DNA of 64,000 bases from Variovorax fucosicus (GCF_030316825.1 NZ_JASZYU010000004.1:310001-374000), one strand, 5' to 3'. Counted from the stretch's first letter, positions 34,349 to 43,509 are shown. Translations and numbers: made by a program. The notes: generated by a model not told the origin, from the sequence alone.

Positions 34349-35881
34349 ATGCCTCCGCCCGTCGCACCCCCTGCGCTCCCCCTCGACGCCGCCGCCATCC
34401 ACGCGCTTGCCGCGCGGTCGATGTTCCATTTGTTCTCCAGCATCAGCCAGGGCATGTTCCTGGTCGATCGCAGCGGGCGCATCGTGTGGGTGAACGAGGG
34501 CTACAAGCGCTTTCTGCCGTTGCTGGGGTTCTCGTCGGTCGACCAGTTCCTCGGGCAGATGGTCGAAGACGTGATTCCCAACACGCAGATGCGACAGGTG
34601 CTCGAAACCGGCAAGCCGATCCTGATCGACCTGCTCACCAACAAGGCGGGCACTTTCGTGGTCAGCCGCATCCCGCTGCACGAGGAGCGCGAAGGCGACG
34701 CCGGCTACGTGCTGGGCGACGTGATCGGCGCCATCGGCATCGTGCTGTTCGACCATCCCGAGACCACGCTGCAGCCGCTCATCAGCAAGTTCGCGATGCT
34801 GCAGCGCGACCTGGACGACGCGCGGCGCGAGCTGGCCTCACAGCGCGCCAACCCGCTGCTGCAGCACTCGCCCGATGGGCAGCGCCGCGCCAAGTACACC
34901 TTTGCCAGCTTCATCGGCAGCAGCCCGGCGGCGGTGGACGTCAAGCGCCATGCGCGGCGCGCGGCGCAGTCGTCGAGCCCGGTGCTGCTGCTGGGCGAAA
35001 CGGGCACCGGCAAGGAACTGCTGGCGCATGCCATCCACACCGCATCGGCGCGAGCCAGCGGGCCGTTCGTCAGCCTCAACATCGCGGCCGTGCCCGACAC
35101 GCTGCTCGAGTCCGAGTTCTTCGGTTTTGCGCCCGGCGCCTTCACCGGTGCCGACCGCAAGGGGCGCGAAGGCAAGTTCAAGCTGGCCGACGGCGGAACG
35201 CTGTTTCTCGACGAGATCGGCGACATGCCGATGGGCCTGCAGGCCAAGCTGCTGCGTGCGCTGCAGGAGGGCGAGATCGAGCCGCTAGGCTCCAACAAGC
35301 TCGTGCCCTTCGATGCGCGCGTGATCGCGGCCACCTCGCGCGACCTGGCTGCGCTGGTGCGCGACGGGCGCTTTCGCGAAGACCTTTACTACCGCCTCAA
35401 CGTGCTGCCGCTGCGCGTGCCGCCGCTGCGCGAGCGGCGCGGCGACATTCCCGCGTTGGTCGAGGCGCTGAGCGAAGACATGGCGCTGCGCAGCGGCGAC
35501 GCGCCGCCCGAGCTGATGCCCGACGCGCTGGCGCTGTTGGCCGCGCAGCACTGGCGCGGCAACACACGCGAACTGCGCAACGTGCTGGAGCAGCTCAGCA
35601 TGCGCAGCGACATGCAGCGCATCGACGCGGACGAGATCAAGCGCGTGCTGGCCGAAACCGGGCTGGAGAAGATCGCCGCGCCGGAGCCGATCGCTTCTTC
35701 GGCCAGCGGTGCCGACGAAGCCACCAGCCTGCTGCGCCCGCTGGCCGAGCAGATCGCCGAACTGGAGCGCCGCGCCATCGACGCGGCGATGGCGTCCACC
35801 GGCGGCAACAAGCTGGCCGCCTCGCGCCTGCTCGGCATCTCGCGCGCGACCCTCTACGACCGGATGACGACGACCGGCTGA
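34349..35881 (+). CDS. Sigma-54-dependent enhancer-binding regulator with PAS domain
   Basis: A 510-residue regulator. A PAS-like sensor (about 25-140, HLFSSISQGMFLVDRSGRIVWVNEGY) is followed by a short coiled coil and an AAA+ domain. The AAA+ domain has Walker A GETGTGKE (216-223), the sigma-54 contact loop GAFTGA (263-268) and Walker B GGTLFLDEIGD. A Fis-type helix-turn-helix ends the protein (NKLAASRLLGISRATLYDRM). It has no receiver domain, so activity is probably ligand- or signal-controlled through the PAS domain. An in-frame start at 34316 is possible. It precedes a sigma-54 promoter that reads into the next gene, its probable target. Confidence 0.93.
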   Translation: MPPPVAPPALPLDAAAIHALAARSMFHLFSSISQGMFLVDRSGRIVWVNEGYKRFLPLLGFSSVDQFLGQMVEDVIPNTQMRQVLETGKPILIDLLTNKAGTFVVSRIPLHEEREGDAGYVLGDVIGAIGIVLFDHPETTLQPLISKFAMLQRDLDDARRELASQRANPLLQHSPDGQRRAKYTFASFIGSSPAAVDVKRHARRAAQSSSPVLLLGETGTGKELLAHAIHTASARASGPFVSLNIAAVPDTLLESEFFGFAPGAFTGADRKGREGKFKLADGGTLFLDEIGDMPMGLQAKLLRALQEGEIEPLGSNKLVPFDARVIAATSRDLAALVRDGRFREDLYYRLNVLPLRVPPLRERRGDIPALVEALSEDMALRSGDAPPELMPDALALLAAQHWRGNTRELRNVLEQLSMRSDMQRIDADEIKRVLAETGLEKIAAPEPIASSASGADEATSLLRPLAEQIAELERRAIDAAMASTGGNKLAASRLLGISRATLYDRMTTTG

Positions 35882-35917
35882 GTGCCCCGCGAGGCGCTGG
35901 AAAACCCTGAACAAAAA

Positions 35918-35933
35918 TCAGACAACTGTCTGA
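35918..35933. promoter_or_regulatory. Candidate enhancer (UAS) for the sigma-54 regulator
   Basis: TCAGACAACTGTCTGA is a perfect inverted repeat (7-base arms, 2-base spacer) about 100 bp upstream of the -24/-12 promoter. A weaker copy, CAGA-TCG-TCTG, follows at 35946-35956. The distance and symmetry fit binding of a Fis-type regulator. Confidence 0.6.
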
Positions 35934-36017
35934 AATAAAGGCATTCAGATCGTCTGCAGGCCACACAAAACTATAGAGTTACAAGGGAAATCCCTTTGAA
36001 ATCAACAGTGTGGCGGT

Positions 36018-36033
36018 TGGCATGAACTGTGCA
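36018..36033 (+). promoter_or_regulatory. Sigma-54 (-24/-12) promoter
   Basis: TGGCATGAACTGTGCA fits TGGCAC-N5-TTGCA with the GG and GC doublets at exactly the required spacing: 5 of 6 matches in the -24 box and 4 of 5 in the -12 box. Transcription would start near 36044, leaving a short leader with CCAGGAGA before the solute-binding protein gene at 36066. Confidence 0.72.
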
Positions 36034-36065
36034 ATATTCAGTCATTCCAACCAGGAGACACATCC

Positions 36066-37253
36066 ATGATCCGTCGCCACCTCATCGCGGCCGCCGCCCT
36101 GAGCACGATTGCCGCAGCCGTTACGGCCCACGCGCAAACCAACGAAGTCCGCATCGCCCACATCTACAGCAAGACCGGCCCGCTCGAGGCCTACGGCAAG
36201 CAGACCGCGGTCGGCCTGCAGATGGGTCTGGAGTACGCCACGGGCGGCACCATGATGGTCAACGGCAAAAAGATCGTGCTGATCGAAAAGGACGACCAGG
36301 GCAAGCCCGACCTGGGCAAGTCGCTGCTCGCAGCCGCCTACTCGGATGACAAGGCCGCGCTGGCAATCGGCCCGACGTCGTCGGGCGTGGCGCTCGCGAT
36401 GCTGCCGGTGGCCGAGGAGTACAAGAAGATCCTGATCGTCGAGCCCGCGGTGGCCGACTCGATCACCGGCGACAAGTGGAACAAGTACATCTTCCGCACC
36501 GGCCGCAACAGCTCGCAGGACGCGATCTCCAACGCAGTGGCGATCGACAAGCCGGGCGTCACCGTCGCCACGCTCGCGCAAGACAACGCCTTCGGCCGCG
36601 ATGGCGTGAAGGCCTTCGCCAGCGCGATCAAGAAAGCCAAGCTCGCGCACGAGGAATACCTGCCGCCCGCGACCACCGACTTCACGGCCGGCGCGCAACG
36701 CCTGATCGACAAGCTCAAGGATCAGCCGGGCCGCAAGATCATCTGGATCGTGTGGGCCGGCGCCGGCAACCCGTTCAAGATCGTCGACCTCGACCTCAAG
36801 CGCTACGGCATCGAGATCGCCACCGGCGGCAACATTTTGCCGGCCATGGCCGCCTACAAGGCGCTGCCGGGCATGGAAGGCGCGGCCTACTACTACTTCG
36901 GCATTCCGAAGAACCCGGTCAACGAGGCGATGGTGGCGCAGCACTACCAGCAGTTCAAGACGCCGCCGGACTTCTTCACCGCCGGCGGCTTCTCGGCCGC
37001 GATGGCTGCCGTCACCGCACTCAAGAAGACGGGCGGCGACGCCAGCGCCAACAAGCTCATCCCCGCCATGGAAGGCATGAGCTTCGACACGCCCAAGGGC
37101 AAGATGACCTTCCGCAAGGAAGACCACCAGGCGATGCAGTCGATGTACCACTTCAAGATCAAGGTCGACCCGGCGTTCGCGTGGGGCGTGCCCGAGCTGG
37201 TCCACGAGATCAAGCCTGAAGAGATGGACATCCCCATCAAAAACAAAAAGTAG
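36066..37253 (+). CDS. Liv-type ABC transporter solute-binding protein
   Basis: A 395-residue periplasmic receptor of the branched-chain amino-acid (LivK) superfamily. The signal peptide ends near AHA-Q. The mature protein starts VRIAHIYSKTGPLEAYGKQ and has the IGPTSSGVALA and LAQDNAFGRDG ligand segments. The ABC permease and ATPase genes follow after the depolymerase gene. LivK relatives bind many ligands, including aromatic and hydroxy acids, so the amino-acid label should not be assumed. It is the first gene after the sigma-54 promoter. Confidence 0.94.
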   Translation: MIRRHLIAAAALSTIAAAVTAHAQTNEVRIAHIYSKTGPLEAYGKQTAVGLQMGLEYATGGTMMVNGKKIVLIEKDDQGKPDLGKSLLAAAYSDDKAALAIGPTSSGVALAMLPVAEEYKKILIVEPAVADSITGDKWNKYIFRTGRNSSQDAISNAVAIDKPGVTVATLAQDNAFGRDGVKAFASAIKKAKLAHEEYLPPATTDFTAGAQRLIDKLKDQPGRKIIWIVWAGAGNPFKIVDLDLKRYGIEIATGGNILPAMAAYKALPGMEGAAYYYFGIPKNPVNEAMVAQHYQQFKTPPDFFTAGGFSAAMAAVTALKKTGGDASANKLIPAMEGMSFDTPKGKMTFRKEDHQAMQSMYHFKIKVDPAFAWGVPELVHEIKPEEMDIPIKNKK

Positions 37254-37312
37254 AGGCTCGCCCCCAGGCTGCGCGCACTTCGTGTCGCGCACGCCTTCCC
37301 CCTGCCGGGGGC

Positions 37313-37349
37313 AACACCAGCGGCCCGGCAGAGCCGGTTCCGCGGTGTT
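37313..37349 (+). repeat. Large imperfect hairpin, possible dispersed repeat
   Basis: Stems AACACC/GGTGTT, GCGG/CCGC and CCGGC/GCCGG stack around an AGA loop. An extra short hairpin CCCCC-TGCC-GGGGG lies just before it (37298-37311). From memory, similar sequence recurs between genes in Variovorax genomes; this was not checked. It separates the binding-protein gene from the depolymerase gene. Nothing else is recognised in this 262-bp gap. Confidence 0.5.
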
Positions 37350-37515
37350 CTTGAAGGTTCATGCCGCGCCCGAGGAAGCGCAGCTCCCTGTCCCGCCCCG
37401 GATGGCCGCCGGGCGGAGCGCCAGCTTGCGCCCTTGCGGCGCGAGAGCGGCGCTGCCAACGGTCGATTCGTCAGCAAGCAAGCGTTCGATACACCTACAA
37501 AAGAAGGAGACAGCG

Positions 37516-38970
37516 ATGGCAGCGATGCGATGGAAAAACTGGAAGGGATTGGCCGCGGCGGTAGCGATGACGATGGCGGCGCAGGTCACGACGGCAGCGG
37601 TGCCGCTGCCGGGGCTGGGCGCCAACCCGGCAGAGGTGAGCGTGTCCGGCCTGTCCGCGGGCGGCTTCATGGCGGTGCAACTGCACGTGGCCTATTCGGC
37701 CACCTTCAAGCGCGGCGCCGGCGTCGTGGCCGGCGGGCCGTTCTACTGCGCCGAGGGCTCGGTGGTCAATGCCACCGGGCGCTGCATGACGCACAGCACC
37801 AGCATCCCCGTCTCGACGCTCGTGAGCACCACCAACAGCTGGGCTGCCAGCGGTGCGATCGACCCGGTGTCTAACCTGACCGCCTCGAAGGTGTACCTGT
37901 TCTCCGGCACCTCGGACAACACCGTCAAGCAGGCGGTGATGGACGACCTCAAGACCTACTACCAGAGCTTCGTGCCTGCGGCCAACACGGTCTACAAGAA
38001 CAACATCGGTTCCGGCCATGCGATGGTCACCGACGACTATGGCGGCGCCTGCAGCACCACCGCCGCGCCCTACATCAACAACTGCGGCTTCGACCTGGCG
38101 GGCGAGATCCTGCAGCAGCTCTACGGGCCGCTGAACGCGCGCAACAACGGCACGCTGGGCGGCAGCTTCACCGAGTTCAACCAGTCGGAGTTCATCACCG
38201 GCCACGGCGTGGCCGCCACCGGCTGGATCTACGTGCCGCAGGCCTGCACGACGACGTCGTGCCGCGTGCACCTGGTGCTGCATGGCTGCAAGCAGAACTA
38301 CACCGACGTGAGCGACCAGTACGTGAAGAAGACCGGCTACAACCGCTGGGCCGACACCAACAACATCGTCCTGATCTACCCGCAGACCAGCACCGCCGCC
38401 ACCAACAGCTGCTGGGACTGGTGGGGCTACGACAGCGCGAACTATGCGAAGAAGTCGGGCCCGCAGATGGCGGCGCTCAAGGCCATGGTCGATCGCGTGA
38501 CCGGCTCCGGCGGCGGCTCGTCGCTGCCGGCGCCGACCGGCGTGGGCACCTCGGGCGCGACCAGCAGCAGCATGGTGATCGGCTGGAACGGCGTCGCGGG
38601 CGCCAGCGGCTACAACGTCTATCGCGGCGGCAGCAAGGTCAACGCCACGCCCGTCGCCGGCACCAGCTACACCGACAGCGGCCTGACTGCGTCCACGACC
38701 TACAGCTGGACGGTGACCGCACTGAACGCCAGCAACGTCGAGGGCGCGATGTCGACCGCGGCCACAGGCGCCACCACCGCGGGCAGCGGCGGCGGCGGAA
38801 CCTGCTACACGGCGAGCAACTACGCGCACACGCTGGCCGGGCGCGCCTATGCGTTGTGGGGCTTCACCTACGCCTACGGCTCGGCCCAGGCCATGGGCCT
38901 GTGGAACATCTACGTAAACACTACGCTGAAGCAGACCGGGCCCGGCTACTACGTGATCGGCAGCTGTTGA
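37516..38970 (+). CDS. Extracellular type-2 short-chain PHA depolymerase
   Basis: A 484-residue secreted esterase. Signal peptide about 1-28. The catalytic domain has the type-2 order: nucleophile S47 in GLSAGGF, then D134 (GTSDNTV), H168 (GSGHAMVTDDYG) and, after them, the oxyanion histidine H256 (LVLHGCKQN). A fibronectin III linker (about 336-425) and a C-terminal domain with a cysteine at each end (about 432-484), probably polymer-binding, complete the layout. It would release 3-hydroxybutyrate and oligomers from polyhydroxybutyrate. GAAGGAGA lies before the start. It lies between the solute-binding protein and ABC genes. Confidence 0.92.
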   Translation: MAAMRWKNWKGLAAAVAMTMAAQVTTAAVPLPGLGANPAEVSVSGLSAGGFMAVQLHVAYSATFKRGAGVVAGGPFYCAEGSVVNATGRCMTHSTSIPVSTLVSTTNSWAASGAIDPVSNLTASKVYLFSGTSDNTVKQAVMDDLKTYYQSFVPAANTVYKNNIGSGHAMVTDDYGGACSTTAAPYINNCGFDLAGEILQQLYGPLNARNNGTLGGSFTEFNQSEFITGHGVAATGWIYVPQACTTTSCRVHLVLHGCKQNYTDVSDQYVKKTGYNRWADTNNIVLIYPQTSTAATNSCWDWWGYDSANYAKKSGPQMAALKAMVDRVTGSGGGSSLPAPTGVGTSGATSSSMVIGWNGVAGASGYNVYRGGSKVNATPVAGTSYTDSGLTASTTYSWTVTALNASNVEGAMSTAATGATTAGSGGGGTCYTASNYAHTLAGRAYALWGFTYAYGSAQAMGLWNIYVNTTLKQTGPGYYVIGSC

Positions 38971-39017
38971 GGCCGATCGCCGTCGACCTACTTCTTTTGA
39001 TTTGCAAATGACCAACG

Positions 39018-39782
39018 ATGCTTGAGACCCGAGACCTGACCATCCGCTTCGGCGGGCACGTGGCCGTCAACAACGTGAGCTGCGCCTTCGCGCCGGGCAC
39101 GCTGACGGCCATCGTCGGCCCGAACGGTGCGGGCAAGACCACCTACTTCAACCTGATCTCGGGCCAGCTCAAGGCGAGCGCGGGCACGGTGCTGCTCGAC
39201 GGGCAATCGCTCGCGGGCATGTCGCCGTCGGCGCGCACGCACGCGGGCCTGGGCCGGGCGTTTCAGCTGACCAACCTGTTCCCGAACCTCACGGTGCTGG
39301 AGAACGTGCGCCTGGCGGTGCAGGCCACGCGCGACGGCGCGCACCGGCGCGGGCTCAACCTGTGGAGCATCTGGAGCGACCACAAGGCGCTGACCGCACG
39401 GGCCGACGAACTGCTCGCGCAGATCAACCTGAAGGCAAAAGAGCACGCCACCGTGGCGAGCCTGCCGCACGGCGACCAGCGCAAGCTCGAAGTGGCATTG
39501 CTGATGGCGCTGGAGCCCAAGGTGTTCATGTTCGACGAACCGACCGCCGGCATGAACGCGGCCGAGGCGCCGGTCATCCTCGATCTGATCCGCCAGCTGA
39601 AGCGGGACAAGACCAAGACCATCCTGCTGGTCGAACACAAGATGGACGTGGTGCGCGAGCTGGCCGACCGCATCATCGTGCTGCACAACGGCACGCTGGT
39701 GGCCGACGGCGAGCCGGCCGAGGTGATCGCCTCGCCGGTGGTGCAAGAGGCCTACCTGGGCATTGCGAAGGAGGCTGCATGA
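39018..39782 (+). CDS. livG: Liv-type ABC transporter ATPase (LivG-like)
   Basis: A 254-residue ATPase. Walker A is GPNGAGKTT, Walker B FMFDEPTAG, and the signature is LPHGDQRKLEVA, a variant of the usual LSGGQ as in many LivG proteins. LivG and LivF form the ATPase pair of the importer encoded by this operon. Its stop overlaps the livF start by four bases. Confidence 0.94.
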   Translation: MLETRDLTIRFGGHVAVNNVSCAFAPGTLTAIVGPNGAGKTTYFNLISGQLKASAGTVLLDGQSLAGMSPSARTHAGLGRAFQLTNLFPNLTVLENVRLAVQATRDGAHRRGLNLWSIWSDHKALTARADELLAQINLKAKEHATVASLPHGDQRKLEVALLMALEPKVFMFDEPTAGMNAAEAPVILDLIRQLKRDKTKTILLVEHKMDVVRELADRIIVLHNGTLVADGEPAEVIASPVVQEAYLGIAKEAA

Positions 39783-40513
39783 GCGCCAACCTGTTGGAAC
39801 TGCAAGGCGTGCACACGCACATCGGGGCGTATCACATCCTGCATGGCGTCGACCTCGCCGTGCCCCGTGGCCAGCTCACCATGCTGCTCGGGCGCAACGG
39901 CGCCGGCAAGACGACCACGCTGCGAACCATCATGGGCCTGTGGCATGCGTCGCAGGGCAGGGTGCGCTTCGGCCATGACCCGGATCGGGACATCACGGCC
40001 ATGCGCACGCCCGACATCGCCGCGCTCGGCATTGCCTACGTGCCCGAGACCATGGGCATCTTCTCCGACCTCACGGTCAAGGAGAACATGCTGCTCGCCG
40101 CGCGCAGCGCGAAGAATGCCGATGGCATCGACGACACGCGGCTGAAGTGGATCTTCAAGCTCTTCCCCGCGGTGGAGAAGTTCTGGAACCACCCGGCCGG
40201 CAAGCTCTCGGGCGGGCAGAAGCAGATGCTGGCCGTGTCGCGCGCCATCGTGGAGCCGCGCGAGCTGCTCATCATCGACGAGCCCAGCAAGGGCCTGGCG
40301 CCCGTGATGATCAACAACATGATCGACGCCTTCGCCGAACTGAAGCGAAGCGGCGTGACGATCCTGCTGGTGGAACAGAACATCAACTTCGCGCAGCGCC
40401 TGGGCGACACGGTGGCCGTGATGGACAACGGCCGCGTGGTGCACAGCGGCAGCATGGCCGCGTTCTCGGCCGATGCGCAACTGCAGCAATCGCTGCTCGG
40501 ACTGGCCCTATGA
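39779..40513 (+). CDS. livF: Liv-type ABC transporter ATPase (LivF-like)
   Basis: A 244-residue ATPase with Walker A GRNGAGKTT, signature LSGGQKQML and Walker B LLIIDEPSKGLAP. It is shorter than LivG, as usual. Four-base ATGA overlaps join it to livG before and to the permease gene after, indicating tight coupling. Confidence 0.94.
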   Translation: MSANLLELQGVHTHIGAYHILHGVDLAVPRGQLTMLLGRNGAGKTTTLRTIMGLWHASQGRVRFGHDPDRDITAMRTPDIAALGIAYVPETMGIFSDLTVKENMLLAARSAKNADGIDDTRLKWIFKLFPAVEKFWNHPAGKLSGGQKQMLAVSRAIVEPRELLIIDEPSKGLAPVMINNMIDAFAELKRSGVTILLVEQNINFAQRLGDTVAVMDNGRVVHSGSMAAFSADAQLQQSLLGLAL

Positions 40514-41490
40514 AACTCGACTTCGACTGGAAGCCGCTGCTTCTCGCTCCCATCCTCGCATTGGTCGCGCTGCCGCTCACCGGCTCGTTCTCGACCTGGC
40601 TCACGCTCACGGTGGCGGGCCTGGCGATGGGCATGATCATCTTCATCATCGCCTCGGGCCTGACGCTGGTGTTCGGGCTGATGGACGTGCTCAATTTCGG
40701 CCACGGCGTGTTCATCGCGCTCGGTGCCTTCGTGGCCAGCAGCGTGCTCGGCCTGATGGGCGACTGGACGGGCTCGGGCGAGCTGTGGCGCAACCTGGTG
40801 GCCGTGTTCCCGGCGATGCTGGTCGCGATGGCGGTGGCCGGTGTTGTCGGCCTCGCGTTCGAGCGCTTCATCGTGCGGCCGGTGTACGGCCAGCACCTGA
40901 AGCAGATCCTCATCACGATGGGCGGCATGATCATCGGCGAGGAGCTCATCAAGGTGATCTGGGGCCCGGCGCAGATTCCGCTGCCCTTGCCCGAAGCCTT
41001 GCGCGGCTCGGTGCTGGTGGCCGATGCGGCCATCGGCAAGTACCGGCTGCTCGCGGTGGTGGTCGGCCTCGTGGTGTTCGGCCTGCTCGCATGGACGCTG
41101 GGCCGCACCAAGATCGGCCTCCTGATCCGCGCCGGCGTGCAGGACCGCGAGATGGTCGAGTCGCTCGGCTACCGCATCGGCCGGCTGTTTGTCGGCGTGT
41201 TCGTGGTCGGCAGTGCGCTGGCGGGCCTCGGAGGCGTGATGTGGGGGTTGTTCCAGCAGAACCTGGTGCCGCAGATGGGGGCGCAGGTCAACGTGCTGAT
41301 CTTCATCGTGATCATCATCGGCGGGCTGGGCTCGACCGGCGGGGCGCTCATTGGCGCGCTGCTGGTGGGTCTCATGACCAACTACATCGGGTTTCTCGTG
41401 CCCACGCTCACGCAGTTCGCGAGCATTTTCCTGATGGTGGCCGTGCTGCTGTGGCGGCCGCAGGGCGTGTACCCGGTCACGAACCGTTGA
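40510..41490 (+). CDS. livH: Liv-type ABC transporter permease (LivH-like)
   Basis: A 326-residue inner-membrane protein with about eight helices and the LivH pattern (GLTLVFGLMDVLNFGHGVF; FIVRPVYGQHLKQILITMG; GLGSTGGALIGALLVG). It is somewhat longer than E. coli LivH (308). It forms the translocation path with LivM. Confidence 0.94.
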   Translation: MKLDFDWKPLLLAPILALVALPLTGSFSTWLTLTVAGLAMGMIIFIIASGLTLVFGLMDVLNFGHGVFIALGAFVASSVLGLMGDWTGSGELWRNLVAVFPAMLVAMAVAGVVGLAFERFIVRPVYGQHLKQILITMGGMIIGEELIKVIWGPAQIPLPLPEALRGSVLVADAAIGKYRLLAVVVGLVVFGLLAWTLGRTKIGLLIRAGVQDREMVESLGYRIGRLFVGVFVVGSALAGLGGVMWGLFQQNLVPQMGAQVNVLIFIVIIIGGLGSTGGALIGALLVGLMTNYIGFLVPTLTQFASIFLMVAVLLWRPQGVYPVTNR

Positions 41491-41509
41491 TGAAGAAGAG
41501 ACCCCGACC

Positions 41510-42586
41510 ATGTTCCTGAAACGTCTTCTCTCCAACGACACGCCGCGCAGCCGCCTGCTCGCGCTGCTGCTGGTCGCGCTGTTCATCGCGCTGGCCTTTG
41601 CGCCTTTCATCTTCCCGGGCGTCAAGGCGCTCAGCGTGGCGGCCAAGGTGCTGGTGTTCGTCGTGCTGGTGGCGAGCTTCGACCTGCTGCTGGGCTACAC
41701 CGGCATCGTGAGCTTCGCGCACACGATGTTCTTCGGCATCGGTGCCTATGGCATCGCGATCTCGGCGACACGGCTCGGCGCCGGATGGGGTGCGCTGCTG
41801 ACCGGGCTGGGCGCGTCGCTCGTGGTGTCGCTGGTGCTGTCCTTTGCGATCGGGCTGTTCTCGCTGCGGGTGCGCGCGATCTTCTTCGCGATGATCACGC
41901 TGGCGGTGGCGTCGGCATTCCAGACGCTGGCCTCGCAGCTGTCGGACTTCACCGGTGGCGAGGATGGCCTGACCTTCAAGCTGCCCGAGCTGATCTCGCC
42001 GAGCTTCGAGTTTGCCGATGAGCCGTTCCTGGGCGTGTCGCTCGACGGGCGGCTGCTGTGCTACTACATGCTGTTCGTGGTGGCCGTGGTGCTGGTGCTC
42101 GCGCTGCTGCGCATCGTGAACTCGCCGTTCGGCCGCGTGCTGCAGGCGATCCGCGAGAACGAGTTCCGCGCCGAGGCCATCGGCTACCGCGTGGTGGTGT
42201 ACCGCACCACAGCCGCCGTGCTGTCGGCGCTGTTCGCCACGCTGGCCGGCGCGATGCTCGCGATCTGGCTGCGCTACAACGGGCCCGACACCTCGCTGAG
42301 CTTCGAGATCATGGTCGATGTGCTGCTGATCGTGGTGATCGGGGGCATGGGCACGATCTACGGCGCGGTGATCGGCGCCACCTTGTTCGTGGTGGCGCAG
42401 AGCTACCTGCAGGATTTGCTGCGGCTCGGTAGCGAGGCCGCGAGCGGGCTGCCCTGGCTTTCTGCGCTGCTGTCGCCCGACCGCTGGCTGTTGTGGCTGG
42501 GGGTGCTGTTCGTGCTGTCGGTGTACTACTTCCCGACCGGCATCGTCGGCCGCCTGCGGGCGAGGGCATTGGGGGCGCCGAGATGA
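41510..42586 (+). CDS. livM: Liv-type ABC transporter permease (LivM-like)
   Basis: A 358-residue inner-membrane protein with about nine to ten helices. LivM features include LLLGYTGIVSFAHTMFFGIGAYG, the AIRENEFRAEAIGY cytoplasmic loop that contacts the ATPase, and IGGMGTIYGAVIGA. It starts 19 bp after livH. Its stop overlaps the start of the hydrolase gene by four bases, tying the hydrolase to the transporter. Confidence 0.95.
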   Translation: MFLKRLLSNDTPRSRLLALLLVALFIALAFAPFIFPGVKALSVAAKVLVFVVLVASFDLLLGYTGIVSFAHTMFFGIGAYGIAISATRLGAGWGALLTGLGASLVVSLVLSFAIGLFSLRVRAIFFAMITLAVASAFQTLASQLSDFTGGEDGLTFKLPELISPSFEFADEPFLGVSLDGRLLCYYMLFVVAVVLVLALLRIVNSPFGRVLQAIRENEFRAEAIGYRVVVYRTTAAVLSALFATLAGAMLAIWLRYNGPDTSLSFEIMVDVLLIVVIGGMGTIYGAVIGATLFVVAQSYLQDLLRLGSEAASGLPWLSALLSPDRWLLWLGVLFVLSVYYFPTGIVGRLRARALGAPR

Positions 42587-43458
42587 ACATGTCCTCGTCG
42601 AACTACGTGCAGCTTCTGGGCCGCGAGATCCACTTCATGGACTGGGGCCCGCGCGAGGGCGAGGTCATCGTGGCCTGGCACGGGCTGGCGCGCACCGGGC
42701 GCGACATGGACGAGCTGGCACTGCACTTTGCCGAGCGGGGCTTTCGCGTGCTGTGCCCCGACACCATCGGCCGCGGCCTGAGCCAATGGAGCACGGCGCC
42801 TGACGACGAGTACCAGCTCTCGTTCTACGCGCAACTCGCCGACGCGTTCTGCGAGCAGCTCGCGCTCGACCGCCTGCATTGGGTCGGCACCTCGATGGGT
42901 GGCGCGATCGGCATGGTGTGCGCGTCGGGGCTGGCGCAGCCGCGCATGAAGCAGCGCATCGCCAGCCTGGTGCTCAACGACAACGCGCCCGAGCTTGCGC
43001 AATCGGCGATCGAACGCATCCGCTCCTATGCCGGCAGTCCGCCGGCCTTCGACAGCGTGCTGGAGCTCGAAGCCTTCTTCCGCACCGTCTACAAGCCCTA
43101 CGGCTGGCTCAGCGATGCGCAATGGCGCCGCCTGACCGAAACCTCGACCCGCCGCCTGCCTGACGGCCGTGTGACGCCGCACTACGACCCGGCGATGGTG
43201 CGGCAGTTTGTCGCGCATCCGGACGACTACAGGATCTGGCCGCACTACGACGCGATCGACGCGCCGGTCCTGTGCCTGCGCGGGATCGATTCCGACCTGG
43301 TGCGGCCCGAAACCCTCGCCGCGATGCGCGGCCGTGGGCCCGGCGCGCGGGGCGGTTTGCAGGTGCTGGAGGTGCCGGGCTGTGGCCATGCGCCGGCGCT
43401 CAACGTGCCCGGGCATCTGGAGCCGATCGAGGCTTTCATTCGCGCCGCTGCAGGCTGA
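42583..43458 (+). CDS. Alpha/beta hydrolase coupled to the ABC importer
   Basis: A 291-residue cytoplasmic hydrolase with no signal peptide. The triad is S104 (VGTSMGG), an aspartate at 236 or 238 (RGIDSDL) and H269 (GCGHAP); the oxyanion HG is at 33-34 (AWHGLARTGRDMD). Size and motifs fit ester hydrolases, including 3-hydroxybutyrate oligomer hydrolases and dienelactone-type enzymes. Translational coupling to livM and the depolymerase in the same locus suggest it cleaves imported oligoesters. Confidence 0.88.
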   Translation: MNMSSSNYVQLLGREIHFMDWGPREGEVIVAWHGLARTGRDMDELALHFAERGFRVLCPDTIGRGLSQWSTAPDDEYQLSFYAQLADAFCEQLALDRLHWVGTSMGGAIGMVCASGLAQPRMKQRIASLVLNDNAPELAQSAIERIRSYAGSPPAFDSVLELEAFFRTVYKPYGWLSDAQWRRLTETSTRRLPDGRVTPHYDPAMVRQFVAHPDDYRIWPHYDAIDAPVLCLRGIDSDLVRPETLAAMRGRGPGARGGLQVLEVPGCGHAPALNVPGHLEPIEAFIRAAAG

Positions 43459-43509
43459 GCGGGTTCGCGCCACAATCGCGCGCCCAACCACACAGCAGAA
43501 AAGCCAGCC

